Part shown: piece by piece, positions 1 to 9,371 of the stretch
How the letters are laid out: each line of letters begins with the position of its first letter
How positions within the stretch are numbered: position 1 is the stretch's first letter
NCBI GenBank assembly: GCA_963545195.1
Contig: CAUUIA010000007.1
Coordinates: 1 to 27,461, forward strand
Direction of reading: 5' to 3'
Length of the DNA: 27,461 nt
Source of the DNA: CALISC01 sp963545195
GTDB taxonomy: Bacteria; Bacillota_I; Bacilli_A; Acholeplasmatales; Acholeplasmataceae
Notes under the pieces: generated by a model
Told to the model about the DNA's origin: nothing
Databases searched by the model: none
Seen by the model: only the letters and a program-made list of their open reading frames with translations
Program-made: the position numbers and the translations under genes

Positions 1-375
1 ATGGTTGAAGAAATAGGCAAAATTTTGAAGACTACTACTTATATGCCTACTTACGACGACGGTGATTTTTCAGTTAAACCTATTTTAGATGCAAATAATA
101 ATGTTTATTTTAAATTAAGGCGACAATCTACAGATTACGCTAAAGCTATTTTATTCCAGTATTATGGTCAAAAACCTATTTATCGTGGTATCAATTTACA
201 GGCTTATCCGAGTGTATCTAATCATCCTTACTACCATGGAAATTATGAACTGTACTGGTGGCTCGGTGCGCAATATTCTAGCTCTGACCCAATCACGCGC
301 TTAATTCACCACAATGGCAACTTGGCGAATATCAATGTGAACAGCGTTTTAGGTGTAGTAGTTTGCATTAGGTAG
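1..375 (+). CDS. C-terminal part of a DUF6273-like surface protein (partial)
   Basis: The reading frame is open from the first base of the window, so the gene is probably cut and the ATG at position 1 need not be the true start. The last 124 residues end in an aromatic patch (YELYWWLGAQYSSSD, about residues 82-96), then an NGN turn and a closing hydrophobic strand (VLGVVVCIR). This layout resembles the C-terminus of DUF6273-type domains, which often end in a GVRPVV-like strand and occur in secreted or surface proteins of gut Bacillota. The family link is from memory of the pattern and is tentative. No membrane segment or sorting signal is visible in this part. A strong terminator follows about 190 bases downstream. 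Confidence 0.45.
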   Translation: MVEEIGKILKTTTYMPTYDDGDFSVKPILDANNNVYFKLRRQSTDYAKAILFQYYGQKPIYRGINLQAYPSVSNHPYYHGNYELYWWLGAQYSSSDPITRLIHHNGNLANINVNSVLGVVVCIR

Positions 376-560
376 TCTGTTGACCACTTGTAGTGCGCTA
401 TTAGTAGAGTTTTGTACAAACATCTTTCTCGCCATCAGTCTTTCTAACTCCTAATAACTCAGATACTTATTTATTGAACAACAGTAATAATGAAGTATCT
501 ACATAAAATAAACACATTTAAATTTTTAAAAGGTTCTATAAACTTTTAGCTGGACCTCCA

Positions 561-596
561 AGACCTTTAAGGAATAATAACCTTAAGGGTCTTTTT
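561..596 (+). terminator. Rho-independent terminator
   Basis: A 12-base arm at 561-572 pairs with 581-592 (one G-T pair) around an 8-base loop and is followed by a T run. It fits as the end of the transcript of the gene at 1-375. Confidence 0.75.
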
Positions 597-700
597 CATA
601 TATTTATGCGAAAATTAGCCAAAAACATCTAAAATTACTCTATATATTTATATATAGGACTACATTTACAGTTAAAAAATGTCTTTTTTTATAGGTGGGG

Positions 701-706
701 TATAAT
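701..706 (+). promoter_or_regulatory. Candidate -10 box for the giant protein gene
   Basis: A perfect TATAAT stands 120 bases before the start codon at 826, downstream of the terminator at 561-596. I see no good -35 at 17 bases and no TGn just upstream, so the call rests on the -10 alone. The implied leader is about 115 bases. Apart from the terminator and this box, the 450 bases between 376 and 825 show only AT-rich DNA. Confidence 0.4.
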
Positions 707-825
707 TATGTAAGCACTTTTTGAACTACATATAAATATATTTCTCATTAAATATCTTCTACATAAATAAATTTATTTAAATACACAAACAAAAGTGAGA
801 ACTTTTCAAAAAGGAGTTTTACTTT

Positions 826-3800
826 ATGAAAAAAGATTTTATTAAATACGAAGAAACTGACACTAACTTAACTACTCCCCAAAAACCCCGTCAATTTAGA
901 GCTAAAAAGCAATTTGCACAACCTTACTCAACTAAACCCTACACTCGTCCTGTAAAAACCACGAGTGCTTTATTTGCTTTATTTTTAGGCTCAATTATCG
1001 TTGCCTTGATGGCTTTTTTGTCGTTGGGACAAAAACCAAACCATACAAAACCAAAGCTCAACATCAATAACGAATACGTAGACCGACCAAACGATGGCAC
1101 TAAACCAATTGACGAAAAAGATCACTTAAAAAACATTTTAATCGCAGCCAAAGTTTTTAGAAACCAAAGTCATTTCCAAAGTGAAACCAACGGACAGGCT
1201 ACCGCTTACTTTGGTTCTTTTGGTTCAACTACTCAAAAAATTAAAGCAATTCGTCAATACGACACTGCACATTTGGCAAATAAACAATACTCAAAAGGCA
1301 CGTTTGCTAGTCCTGGTCTCTATGTTTTTAGAAACGAGTCGCCCCGAGGTGCGCAGTACTTTGTTAAAGAACTCGCTAATTTTGAAAATGGTGACTTTGC
1401 CAAACCAGTTTGGCGTCAATACAAAGGGTCAGACGCTCCTTTTACTGAAGCCGATTTTACTGAAAACATCTTAGGCTCTGACTTAAAAGACTTCACTCAA
1501 CAAATTCTTTCTCGTAAAACCATTAAAAAAGTAGAGTTAATCAACCAAGCAAATGGTGAAACTACTTACCGTGTTGATTTTGTGGTAGACGAAGACTTAA
1601 ACAAACCAAGCGGTCTTGGCAAACTTTCCGCAACCGGTAAATACGCAGTTGAAGTCAGAGAAATGGCTCAAACTCCGTACTACCCAACTTTTAAATCATT
1701 TACTTTAGACGTAACCATGAATGACCGCTGGGAAGTTTTAAAAACTGTTTCAAACGAAGAGTATAACTTAACCGTTAAAGGCATATCTTCTGATTTTGCG
1801 GCAACCATGACGCAAACTTTTACCTACAAAAAAGAAAAAGTCCAAACTGAAGATTTCCATAACTTCTTTCACAAAGACTTTCGTAAACACGGCGAAAACA
1901 CAGAGACAAAGCCAGATGCAACCGATCTTTTAATAGACGCTTTTTCAAAAGTAAAATCAGGTAACTTCACAGGTTCACTAAACGTCAACGGTCAAGTCCT
2001 TGAGTTTACCGCAACTTTTTCAAAAGACCCCGCAATTTTAAAAATTGAGTCTAGATTATTTAATTTACACTTTGAAAACAAAAAATATACCTTTTCAATG
2101 CTTGGCCAAACCTACACAGGTGAAGCCGACACTATTGTTGAGTTAATTGGCAAACTATTTAATAAAGGTAATTTCTTAAATCTACCTAATCTGCAGGAAA
2201 TTATTGGTGAACTTAACCAAAACTTCACAAAACCTAAAAACATCGGTGCCTACACTGTACTTGAAACTAAAGCCAAAGGTATAAATTTAACTTTCTACAT
2301 CAACAAAGACACCAAAGAGTTAGTTGAGTTTAATGCCAAACAAGAGACTAACGGAAAAACTCTAGAACTTAACTTTAAACGCGCAGAAAAACCAGCAAAC
2401 CCTGAGTTTTCTGAAGACAAAACTGATTTTGATGCTGCCACTCAGCAACTTAAAAAAATCTTTAGCGATACTTTTGAGTTTAACTTATCTAAAGAAATCA
2501 ACGCCAACTCAAGTTTGACTGTCAACGCTTTAGTTTCGTTTAACAACAAAACATCTATCTCTGCAAGCGGTGAACTTAGCCTAACTGCTTTTGGCAAAAA
2601 CTACAACATCCCTTTTGACATTGTTGAAAATAAACTAACAATGCACTTTAAATCGCGTTCTTTAACTTTTGATTTAAACAAAATTTTCAAAGAGTTTTTC
2701 GGTGTTGACTTAACTAAAAATAGCCTAGAGGAGTTAATCAACTTAATTGACTTTACTAATTTAGTTAAAACCGCAGAACATTTATTTAGTTTCCTTGACT
2801 TAAAGTTAGCGAAAGACAACTTAAAAGTAGAAGATGGTCGTGTTGCTTTTGACCAAAGCAAAACAGCCTTTGCTTTAACTCATAGACCAGGCACTAAACT
2901 TCCTAGTCCAAAAGCACCGGTTAATGAACTTGATTTAACTGAGTTTTTACAAAAATACTTTAAAGACCCAGATTTAAATCCACGCGGTACAATTTCTTTT
3001 ACTTTAAACTACGCCTTAAACTCAATTACGAAAACTGACGCAGACTCAGAAATCAAAGTTGCTGTTGACTTGCTTAAAGGAAAGATTTCAATTTCTATTC
3101 CAAAACTTGGCCGTATTTACATAGATAACCGTGGACTATACGTTGAGTTTGGGCCAAATAAACGCAAAAATGTGCAATATTTTGCGCATGCTGACTTAAA
3201 AGAACTAGCCCCACAAATCCGCGCAATCCTTTCTAAATACTTACCTGGTGGTTTTGACTTAAACGAAATAATTACTCAAGTTTTGACTAACTTAACCGTG
3301 GATCAGGCGAGTGGCAATCTTTCTACTTCTTTTAAGTCAAAAGACAATCGTTTTGCCATGACTTTAAGCTCATACCAAAACGAAACTCCTTATTTAGTGT
3401 CACCAGAAGACCAAAACGGCAAACAAATTAACCGTTTTAGCAAAGTTGCCCTTGAAAAACTCCTAAAAGTTCTTGAAAGCGGTAAATTCCAGGCCAGCGT
3501 TTCTTTTGCTGACTTTAATATTCAGTTAAATCTACTATACAAAGACAACACACTTTATTTAAATGCCAAAATTATGAAAGCAGGTCAAGTGCTTGCCGAC
3601 ATTTCTATCATAGGCAACCAAGTCTACGCTAAAGCAAACGGCTACAATTTAAAGGCCAACGTTAAAGACTTTAGTGAACTCATGCACAAAGTTTTTGAAA
3701 TGTCTCGTCTAAAAGGCGAAATTGGTGGTTTTAACTTAAATAACTTCGGCATTGACTTATCTGAACTTAATCTAGATTTTACAAACCCATTTGCAACTCT

Positions 3801-6800
3801 GCAAAGTATTGCTAAAACCATTGACAAAATGCCACTGGTTAAATCTTTAATTAAGTCACTTGAATTTGAGTTAAACTACCCAACCCAAGACGAAGCCAAA
3901 CTACTTACATTTAAACTGACTGCGTTTAACTTTAACATCACAGGTTATTTGAACGCAGACCCTCAGTTTAACGCAAACATTTTTGAGATTAACGAAAACG
4001 AATACATTGACCTTCCGCTTGCTGACCTTAACTCAAAAACTGAAGTTCAACCTGGTGCTAAACTACCTCTTGACATTTCTGAGGTAAACAAAATCAAAGA
4101 ACGCGTAATGACTAAACCTCACAGCGTTACTGGCAGCGCCGAGATTAACGGAGTCAACTTAACAATTCACAAAGGCTATGTTTCTGTTAACAACAACTTC
4201 CAAGATGTAGAGGCTGTACTTTACGCCGAGGCTAAGTTTAAAGATTTAGTCTATAGTTTTGAACTGTATTTTTCTAAAAACACAGTTTATTTAAAATCAG
4301 CAAAACTAAACGCTAAAGTATCAATTGAAGAAATTGGTAGTTTGATTGCAAAAATCACAGAACTGATCAAAAGTCAAGGCGAAATTAACTTCAATAACTT
4401 CCAACTACAAAACAGTGCAAACTCAAACATTCAAGCGCTGATTTCTAAGTTTGTAATTCAATCATTAACTATTGCCAAAGAAGAGATTACTTTAGCGGCT
4501 AAATACGCAGAATACGAAGGCAAAATTTACTTCAACCGCAAAACCAAAGCAATTAACTTAACTATTTCAAACTTTAATCTACACTTAACCTTAACTCCAA
4601 CTGAGTTTAGCGAAGTTGGCGAAAGAGCCAACGAAAAAATCGCTGAGTTTGAGAAAAATCCAAATGTCTTAACTGCCAACGATATTTTAAAGATCGCTGA
4701 ACTTTACTCAACTCGCTATACTCTTGAAGACGTTAACTACTCACTTCCAAAAGAACTTGCAGAAAAATACTTAGGTAAAGACGCAAAACTAGGCTTAAGT
4801 GTAAAAAACACACAAGTTGACTTAACTTCAAAACATCTACTTAAAGCAGACTTAGGCGTGAAGTTCACACACCCTCAACTTGGAAGTCCTGTTAACCTAA
4901 ACTTTGAACTACACATTCAAGACAAGCAAATCTACCTGCTTTCAAAAGAATACCCAACCCTCAACTTAAAAGTCGCCTACAGCGAAATTACAGCGATTAT
5001 CACGGCAATTCAAAAAGCCATTGAAAAAGCAAGTGGTATCTCTATAAGAAACGTAAGTCTAAATAACTCAAGTCAAACTTATTTAGCGCCAAAACTAGAG
5101 CTTACAAAAATCTTAGATGCACTAAATATTTCTAAAGAAGGTCTAGACTTTGACTTAAAGAAAGCATTTGGAATTGAACAAATCACTAATGTTTCTCTGC
5201 GTTTTAAATTCCAAGAAAAAGCACTTTTACTTTCTGCAAGTCCACTTAACTTAAACTTAACTTTAAAGAAAACTGATAAAAAACTTAACTTATATCAGCC
5301 AAACGCAACAACTCAGTTTTTAGGTCGTGAGTTTTTTGAAAAAACAGCAGACCTAGTCGCAACTGGCTACAGCGTAAACGGTGAGTTTAACTTACCTGTA
5401 AACGGTGAGAACCTAAAAGTAGAAATCAAGGGTGCCCTAAACTTCACTCACAAAACTATTTTGGACCTTGAGTTAAAACTAATTTACAGAGATATTCAAC
5501 AAACCTTCCGTCTACTTTACGACAAAGAGTTTTTCTATCTGCAAAACGAAAAAGTTAACCTGAAATTGAGCCTGCAAGACATTCAAGCCCTAATTTCTGA
5601 AGGCCAAAAACTCAAAGATATGTTTTCAGGAATTACAGTAGGACTGACTCAAGACTTAATTAAAGCAGTGATTGCAGGTACTTTTGAGTTTAGTCAAACC
5701 AGCATTGTAGCTGAATTTACAGAAGGTATACTTAAAAACTTAGAAGTCAAAGCAGATTTGACTGCGAAAGCTCTTAAAGTTAAATACGGCAGTATGCTTG
5801 ACTTAACTTTAACTAAACAAGAAAACGCAGAAACTAAAGATGTACCTGAAGGCATTGAGTGGCTAGACCGTTCGTTTGTTGAAAAAGTTTTTGATTTATT
5901 TTCTTCAACCTATGAACTGAAAGCCACAACGACAGATACAGCTAAGTTTAAAGGAGAACTCAGCGGAAACGTTGACCTTAAATCTAAAGTTAACTTTGCG
6001 GGTTCTGGTAAAGTTGAGTTTAAGATTGGCGAAAAATCTTACTTCCTTGAACTAAATAACTTATACATTTCTGAACGCACTCTATACGCTTTAACTCAAA
6101 AACTAAACTTAAAAATACCTTTTGCCGACATCAGCCGTCTGCAGGCAGAAATTCAAAAAATATTTGCTGATTTAAAACCGCTACTTGGACTTTCAAGTAA
6201 AGCTGATTTAATTAAGTACTTATCTGTCTACACAGACCTAATTGCCGCACTTTCTTTCACCAAAGATAAAATCACCCTTTCTAACTTCTCAATTAACGGA
6301 ATTAAGTTATCCGCTGAAGTTGACCTTACTAAAAAAGAAATCAGACTAACTCTGCCAGATTTAGGACTACAGGCTACTTTAACTAAGTCAACAAAACAAA
6401 ATACAGGCGTAGTTCCGGCAGTTCAATACGCCGACACCGAAACATTTTTAAACTTACTTAAACTATACGCGCAAACCTATGAAATTTACGGCAAGACTCA
6501 AAGCGGCGAAATGGGAGCTGACTTTTCGGGTAAACTTTCGCTTAAAGGCGAGGTTCTGGCCAAACTGGAAACTTACCTTAAATTCAAAGACAAATACCTA
6601 AAAGCCACAGTTTACTACGATAAGAAGTATTTATACTTTGAAACTGAAAAACTGAAATTCAAACTTTCAGTCGAAGAACTTACTCAAATCATTAAAAAAG
6701 CACCAGACTTACTGAAACTAGCCAATGCTGAAAACATCTTTAATCTACTAACTCAGTTTTCTTTAACTAACAGCGAACTAAATTTGGGATACGGCGATCT

Positions 6801-8466
6801 AAATGTTCGCGCTAACTTACTTGACCGCAAGGCAGACATTACTTATAAAAACTTAGTTCAGGCCACTGTTACTCCAGCGGCCACCGAAGACCTTGGTTCA
6901 GTTCCAGAACACGAATGGAAGACTTACCAAGACATTCTTGATTTGTTTGCAAATGTTGAAAAAATCAAGTCTACGTTAAAAGCCCCTCAAAAAACCTTTA
7001 ACTTCGCCGGCACCTTTGAACTAAATGGCAAGGCCTTAGAGGTTTCAAAAGGCTCACTTACCATCAACTCAAAAGGCAATACCTTTGACTTAGACGTGAA
7101 CTTTGAAGCAAAATACGACGGCAAAGACTACAAAGGTAGAATTACTTTCTTAAATGGCTACATTTACCTGGATGTCAACGGCCTTCGCGTCAAAATTTCA
7201 CAAGATGAGTTTATTCGCTCAGGATACCGTTTAATTGGTACTTTTGGTGGCAGCGCCGAGGCTCTTGAAAAAGCCCTTAAGTATTTCAATAACCCAGAAA
7301 ACTTAAAAGAAATTCTTGGACTAAACTTAGCCACAAGACTTACCTACTTAAACTCACCTATCTACAGCCGTTTCCAAAGAGGGTTAACTAAACCTGAAAA
7401 CGCTACAGACTTATTTGAAATTCTAACTGAGATTGACTTTACTAAAACTAATGTCCGCGCTAGCGTTAATTACGGCGAGATTAGTGGTACTTTTGACCTT
7501 GAGTTTACAGATATTCGTTTTGCGAAACTGCAAATCGCTAACGTTCAACTTAAGGAAAACAAAATTGAGCAGGCTGTTTTTGAACAAACCGACTACACAG
7601 AAATCACTGTGCCAAACGAAGCGGATTTCACAGAAAAAGAGTTTAAACACTTTGATATATTTGTAGACGCAGTAATGAACACCATTGACAAAAAGCAATA
7701 CCACATTAAAGGGCAAATTACTTCAAATAAAGTGTTTGGTGTAGGTTTGAATATCAAAAATGTTGACCTTAAAATGAATTTTGCTGATCCTAATGGTACA
7801 CAAATTGAACTTACATTTGATATGGATTACACTGGTGCCAAAGCATTTGGTCAAGTAAATCAAGTTAACAAAGGTAATATTTCTGTTCATTTTTATATGA
7901 AAAACGGTCGTGGATACTTAAGAACTAAAACTAAAGAAGTAACTTGGGTTGGTACTTTTTTACCAAGTAAAAAATATGGACCTGAAGTAACTAAGTATTA
8001 CGAGTTCACTGAGTCTGAAATGAAGGCTAACTTATTTGCCTATATCTTAACGATGATTTACGCAGACGACCAACTATGGAATGGTCAAACAAAACCTACT
8101 CCAGTTAGAGGATTTAACAGACCTAGATTAGTTAAACGCGGACCGCTTGATAATTTAGATATTGCTAAACTAGTTAAAAAAATAGTTGCGGGTAAAACAG
8201 AATCATCAAACAGTTATGATTATGAGTTTACTGTTGATAAAGATATCGTAAAAGGTAAATTGCCATCGCCAATTACCACGAGTGATATTGTTATTAAACT
8301 AATCACTATGCCTGAAGGCGATAAACAGTATTTACGTAAATTTAAAGTTCAAACTGCTTTTTCAGTTCTTATATCGTTTAATATTGTAGCTGAATTTGAA
8401 ATGGTTGCAATGGGTGTAGATGTACCTGCTATTAACTTACCTGACAACATCAACGATAAATGGTAA
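826..8466 (+). CDS. Giant membrane-anchored repeat protein, function unknown
   Basis: 2546 residues. AAGGAG lies 9 bases before the ATG. The N-terminus is a basic, Pro-rich cytoplasmic tail (about 1-45), then one membrane segment (about 47-68, ALFALFLGSIIVALMAFLSL). The remaining ~2470 residues should be extracellular (type II orientation). Reading through, I found no cysteine. From about residue 367 the protein is a series of degenerate repeats, starting near 367, 534, 702, 873, 1083, 1285, 1501, 1682, 1872, 2031 and 2271. Each has an opening helix, a 'Y-x-h-x-G' turn into beta strands, a strand of the type YLxxxxLxLxhs, a helix beginning with an acidic pair (e.g. SLQDIQALI, SVEELTQII, SIEEIGSLI), and closing strands. 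Residues 70-360 form a separate leading domain. I recognise no family. The beta/helix alternation recalls LolA/LppX-like or repeating beta-groove folds, but that is only an impression. No LPXTG or lipobox is present. A strong terminator follows directly, so it is probably monocistronic. Confidence 0.9.
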   Translation: MKKDFIKYEETDTNLTTPQKPRQFRAKKQFAQPYSTKPYTRPVKTTSALFALFLGSIIVALMAFLSLGQKPNHTKPKLNINNEYVDRPNDGTKPIDEKDHLKNILIAAKVFRNQSHFQSETNGQATAYFGSFGSTTQKIKAIRQYDTAHLANKQYSKGTFASPGLYVFRNESPRGAQYFVKELANFENGDFAKPVWRQYKGSDAPFTEADFTENILGSDLKDFTQQILSRKTIKKVELINQANGETTYRVDFVVDEDLNKPSGLGKLSATGKYAVEVREMAQTPYYPTFKSFTLDVTMNDRWEVLKTVSNEEYNLTVKGISSDFAATMTQTFTYKKEKVQTEDFHNFFHKDFRKHGENTETKPDATDLLIDAFSKVKSGNFTGSLNVNGQVLEFTATFSKDPAILKIESRLFNLHFENKKYTFSMLGQTYTGEADTIVELIGKLFNKGNFLNLPNLQEIIGELNQNFTKPKNIGAYTVLETKAKGINLTFYINKDTKELVEFNAKQETNGKTLELNFKRAEKPANPEFSEDKTDFDAATQQLKKIFSDTFEFNLSKEINANSSLTVNALVSFNNKTSISASGELSLTAFGKNYNIPFDIVENKLTMHFKSRSLTFDLNKIFKEFFGVDLTKNSLEELINLIDFTNLVKTAEHLFSFLDLKLAKDNLKVEDGRVAFDQSKTAFALTHRPGTKLPSPKAPVNELDLTEFLQKYFKDPDLNPRGTISFTLNYALNSITKTDADSEIKVAVDLLKGKISISIPKLGRIYIDNRGLYVEFGPNKRKNVQYFAHADLKELAPQIRAILSKYLPGGFDLNEIITQVLTNLTVDQASGNLSTSFKSKDNRFAMTLSSYQNETPYLVSPEDQNGKQINRFSKVALEKLLKVLESGKFQASVSFADFNIQLNLLYKDNTLYLNAKIMKAGQVLADISIIGNQVYAKANGYNLKANVKDFSELMHKVFEMSRLKGEIGGFNLNNFGIDLSELNLDFTNPFATLQSIAKTIDKMPLVKSLIKSLEFELNYPTQDEAKLLTFKLTAFNFNITGYLNADPQFNANIFEINENEYIDLPLADLNSKTEVQPGAKLPLDISEVNKIKERVMTKPHSVTGSAEINGVNLTIHKGYVSVNNNFQDVEAVLYAEAKFKDLVYSFELYFSKNTVYLKSAKLNAKVSIEEIGSLIAKITELIKSQGEINFNNFQLQNSANSNIQALISKFVIQSLTIAKEEITLAAKYAEYEGKIYFNRKTKAINLTISNFNLHLTLTPTEFSEVGERANEKIAEFEKNPNVLTANDILKIAELYSTRYTLEDVNYSLPKELAEKYLGKDAKLGLSVKNTQVDLTSKHLLKADLGVKFTHPQLGSPVNLNFELHIQDKQIYLLSKEYPTLNLKVAYSEITAIITAIQKAIEKASGISIRNVSLNNSSQTYLAPKLELTKILDALNISKEGLDFDLKKAFGIEQITNVSLRFKFQEKALLLSASPLNLNLTLKKTDKKLNLYQPNATTQFLGREFFEKTADLVATGYSVNGEFNLPVNGENLKVEIKGALNFTHKTILDLELKLIYRDIQQTFRLLYDKEFFYLQNEKVNLKLSLQDIQALISEGQKLKDMFSGITVGLTQDLIKAVIAGTFEFSQTSIVAEFTEGILKNLEVKADLTAKALKVKYGSMLDLTLTKQENAETKDVPEGIEWLDRSFVEKVFDLFSSTYELKATTTDTAKFKGELSGNVDLKSKVNFAGSGKVEFKIGEKSYFLELNNLYISERTLYALTQKLNLKIPFADISRLQAEIQKIFADLKPLLGLSSKADLIKYLSVYTDLIAALSFTKDKITLSNFSINGIKLSAEVDLTKKEIRLTLPDLGLQATLTKSTKQNTGVVPAVQYADTETFLNLLKLYAQTYEIYGKTQSGEMGADFSGKLSLKGEVLAKLETYLKFKDKYLKATVYYDKKYLYFETEKLKFKLSVEELTQIIKKAPDLLKLANAENIFNLLTQFSLTNSELNLGYGDLNVRANLLDRKADITYKNLVQATVTPAATEDLGSVPEHEWKTYQDILDLFANVEKIKSTLKAPQKTFNFAGTFELNGKALEVSKGSLTINSKGNTFDLDVNFEAKYDGKDYKGRITFLNGYIYLDVNGLRVKISQDEFIRSGYRLIGTFGGSAEALEKALKYFNNPENLKEILGLNLATRLTYLNSPIYSRFQRGLTKPENATDLFEILTEIDFTKTNVRASVNYGEISGTFDLEFTDIRFAKLQIANVQLKENKIEQAVFEQTDYTEITVPNEADFTEKEFKHFDIFVDAVMNTIDKKQYHIKGQITSNKVFGVGLNIKNVDLKMNFADPNGTQIELTFDMDYTGAKAFGQVNQVNKGNISVHFYMKNGRGYLRTKTKEVTWVGTFLPSKKYGPEVTKYYEFTESEMKANLFAYILTMIYADDQLWNGQTKPTPVRGFNRPRLVKRGPLDNLDIAKLVKKIVAGKTESSNSYDYEFTVDKDIVKGKLPSPITTSDIVIKLITMPEGDKQYLRKFKVQTAFSVLISFNIVAEFEMVAMGVDVPAINLPDNINDKW

Positions 8467-8490
8467 TTTAGTTTAAATTCTACTCAAAAT

Positions 8491-8522
8491 AAAAAGGTAT
8501 ACACACGCGTGTATACCTTTTT
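8491..8522 (+). terminator. Strong Rho-independent terminator
   Basis: A perfect 14-bp stem (8491-8504 with 8509-8522) with a 4-base loop and A/T runs on both sides lies 24 bases after the stop of the giant gene. The symmetric flanks would allow it to work in both directions. Confidence 0.9.
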
Positions 8523-8657
8523 AGCATTATTAAAACTTTTCTTTAAACAATTTCAATTAAAAACCCAAAATTATTTTAAAAACATCTAAAAATAAACTGT
8601 AAATGGCTAAATAAAGCCCTTTTATCCAGGTTATGAAAACAATTCAAAGCACGAAAA

Positions 8658-8668
8658 TGTGGTATAAT
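8658..8668 (+). promoter_or_regulatory. Extended -10 promoter (TRTGn-TATAAT)
   Basis: TGTGG directly precedes a perfect TATAAT (8663-8668), giving the TRTGn-type extended -10 known from Gram-positive bacteria. No convincing -35 is seen, which this class tolerates. It would start transcription near 8675, only ~17 bases before the ATG at 8692, and should drive the thioredoxin-like gene and tex. Confidence 0.6.
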
Positions 8669-8691
8669 TAACGAGTATTGAGGTACTAAAA

Positions 8692-9339
8692 ATGGATATA
8701 ATTAACCCAGATTTACAAACTAGCGAAGTTACTACTTCAAAGAAAAAAAGAAAACCTAAAAAACCCTATTCTAAAGCAGAACAAATCATTATTTGGATAA
8801 TTATTGTTTTTTCTGCCTTGACAATTCTTTTGTCTGCTGGTTTTGGTATTTACTACGGAATTAAATACGACTACGACAACCGTCGCAAACCACTTGACGA
8901 CATTACCACTATTACTACCGGCGACTTTGAAACTATCATGGCCAAGAAAAAAGGCGTAGCCTTGTCTTCACTTAAGTTCTCAGGTAACAACAACATAGAC
9001 TTCACATCAAAACGCTACATCTATATTTTGTTTTACGACCAAAAAGAACGTTCTTACACTAGATACTCAAAGTCACTTCGTAAGTTAATTAAAAAACTAA
9101 AAGGCGACGTTTTGATTTTAGGTGTAAATATTCCAGATTCTGAAGAAAATAAGTTTATGGACATCGCAAACTTCCCAGACTACAAGAACCCAGACGGTTC
9201 AATTACCCACAAAGAAGACGTCAAAGTGCCAATGTTTTTCCAAAGCACACCAGAGGGTGATTTTGAAAAACAAATGCGTGCAAATAACTTCAAAGACATC
9301 TACAACATCTTAAATACCCACAAAGACCCTAAAAAATAA
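8692..9339 (+). CDS. Membrane-anchored thioredoxin-like protein without CXXC
   Basis: 215 residues, with GAGGT 7 bases before the ATG. A Lys-rich cytoplasmic tail (1-30) is followed by one membrane segment (about 31-55) and an outside domain. In that domain residues 108-116 (KRYIYILFY) look like the central thioredoxin strand, which normally runs into the WCxxC site. Here the site reads DQKERSYTR with no cysteine. A later strand (VLILGVNI, 140-147) and a VPMFF segment (179-183) match the second strand and the cis-proline loop, followed by a final helix. I infer a thioredoxin fold that has lost redox chemistry and may act in binding or as a scaffold. The gene is 32 bases before tex and probably shares its transcript. 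It could instead be an unrelated alpha/beta domain. Confidence 0.6.
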   Translation: MDIINPDLQTSEVTTSKKKRKPKKPYSKAEQIIIWIIIVFSALTILLSAGFGIYYGIKYDYDNRRKPLDDITTITTGDFETIMAKKKGVALSSLKFSGNNNIDFTSKRYIYILFYDQKERSYTRYSKSLRKLIKKLKGDVLILGVNIPDSEENKFMDIANFPDYKNPDGSITHKEDVKVPMFFQSTPEGDFEKQMRANNFKDIYNILNTHKDPKK

Positions 9340-9371
9340 AAACTACTTTTTAAAATCAAAGGAAAATATAA

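Noticed and set aside
2601..2861. Reading frames antisense to or nested in the giant gene (also 1181-1474, 3642-3827, 7423-7716)
   Set aside because: They lack ribosome sites, have skewed composition, and lie fully inside a well-supported gene.
826..8466. Assigning the giant protein to AsmA/TamB or VPS13-like bridge proteins
   Set aside because: Long amphipathic beta repeats and an N-terminal anchor are suggestive, but no family motif is visible and a two-membrane envelope is not implied by the other genes.
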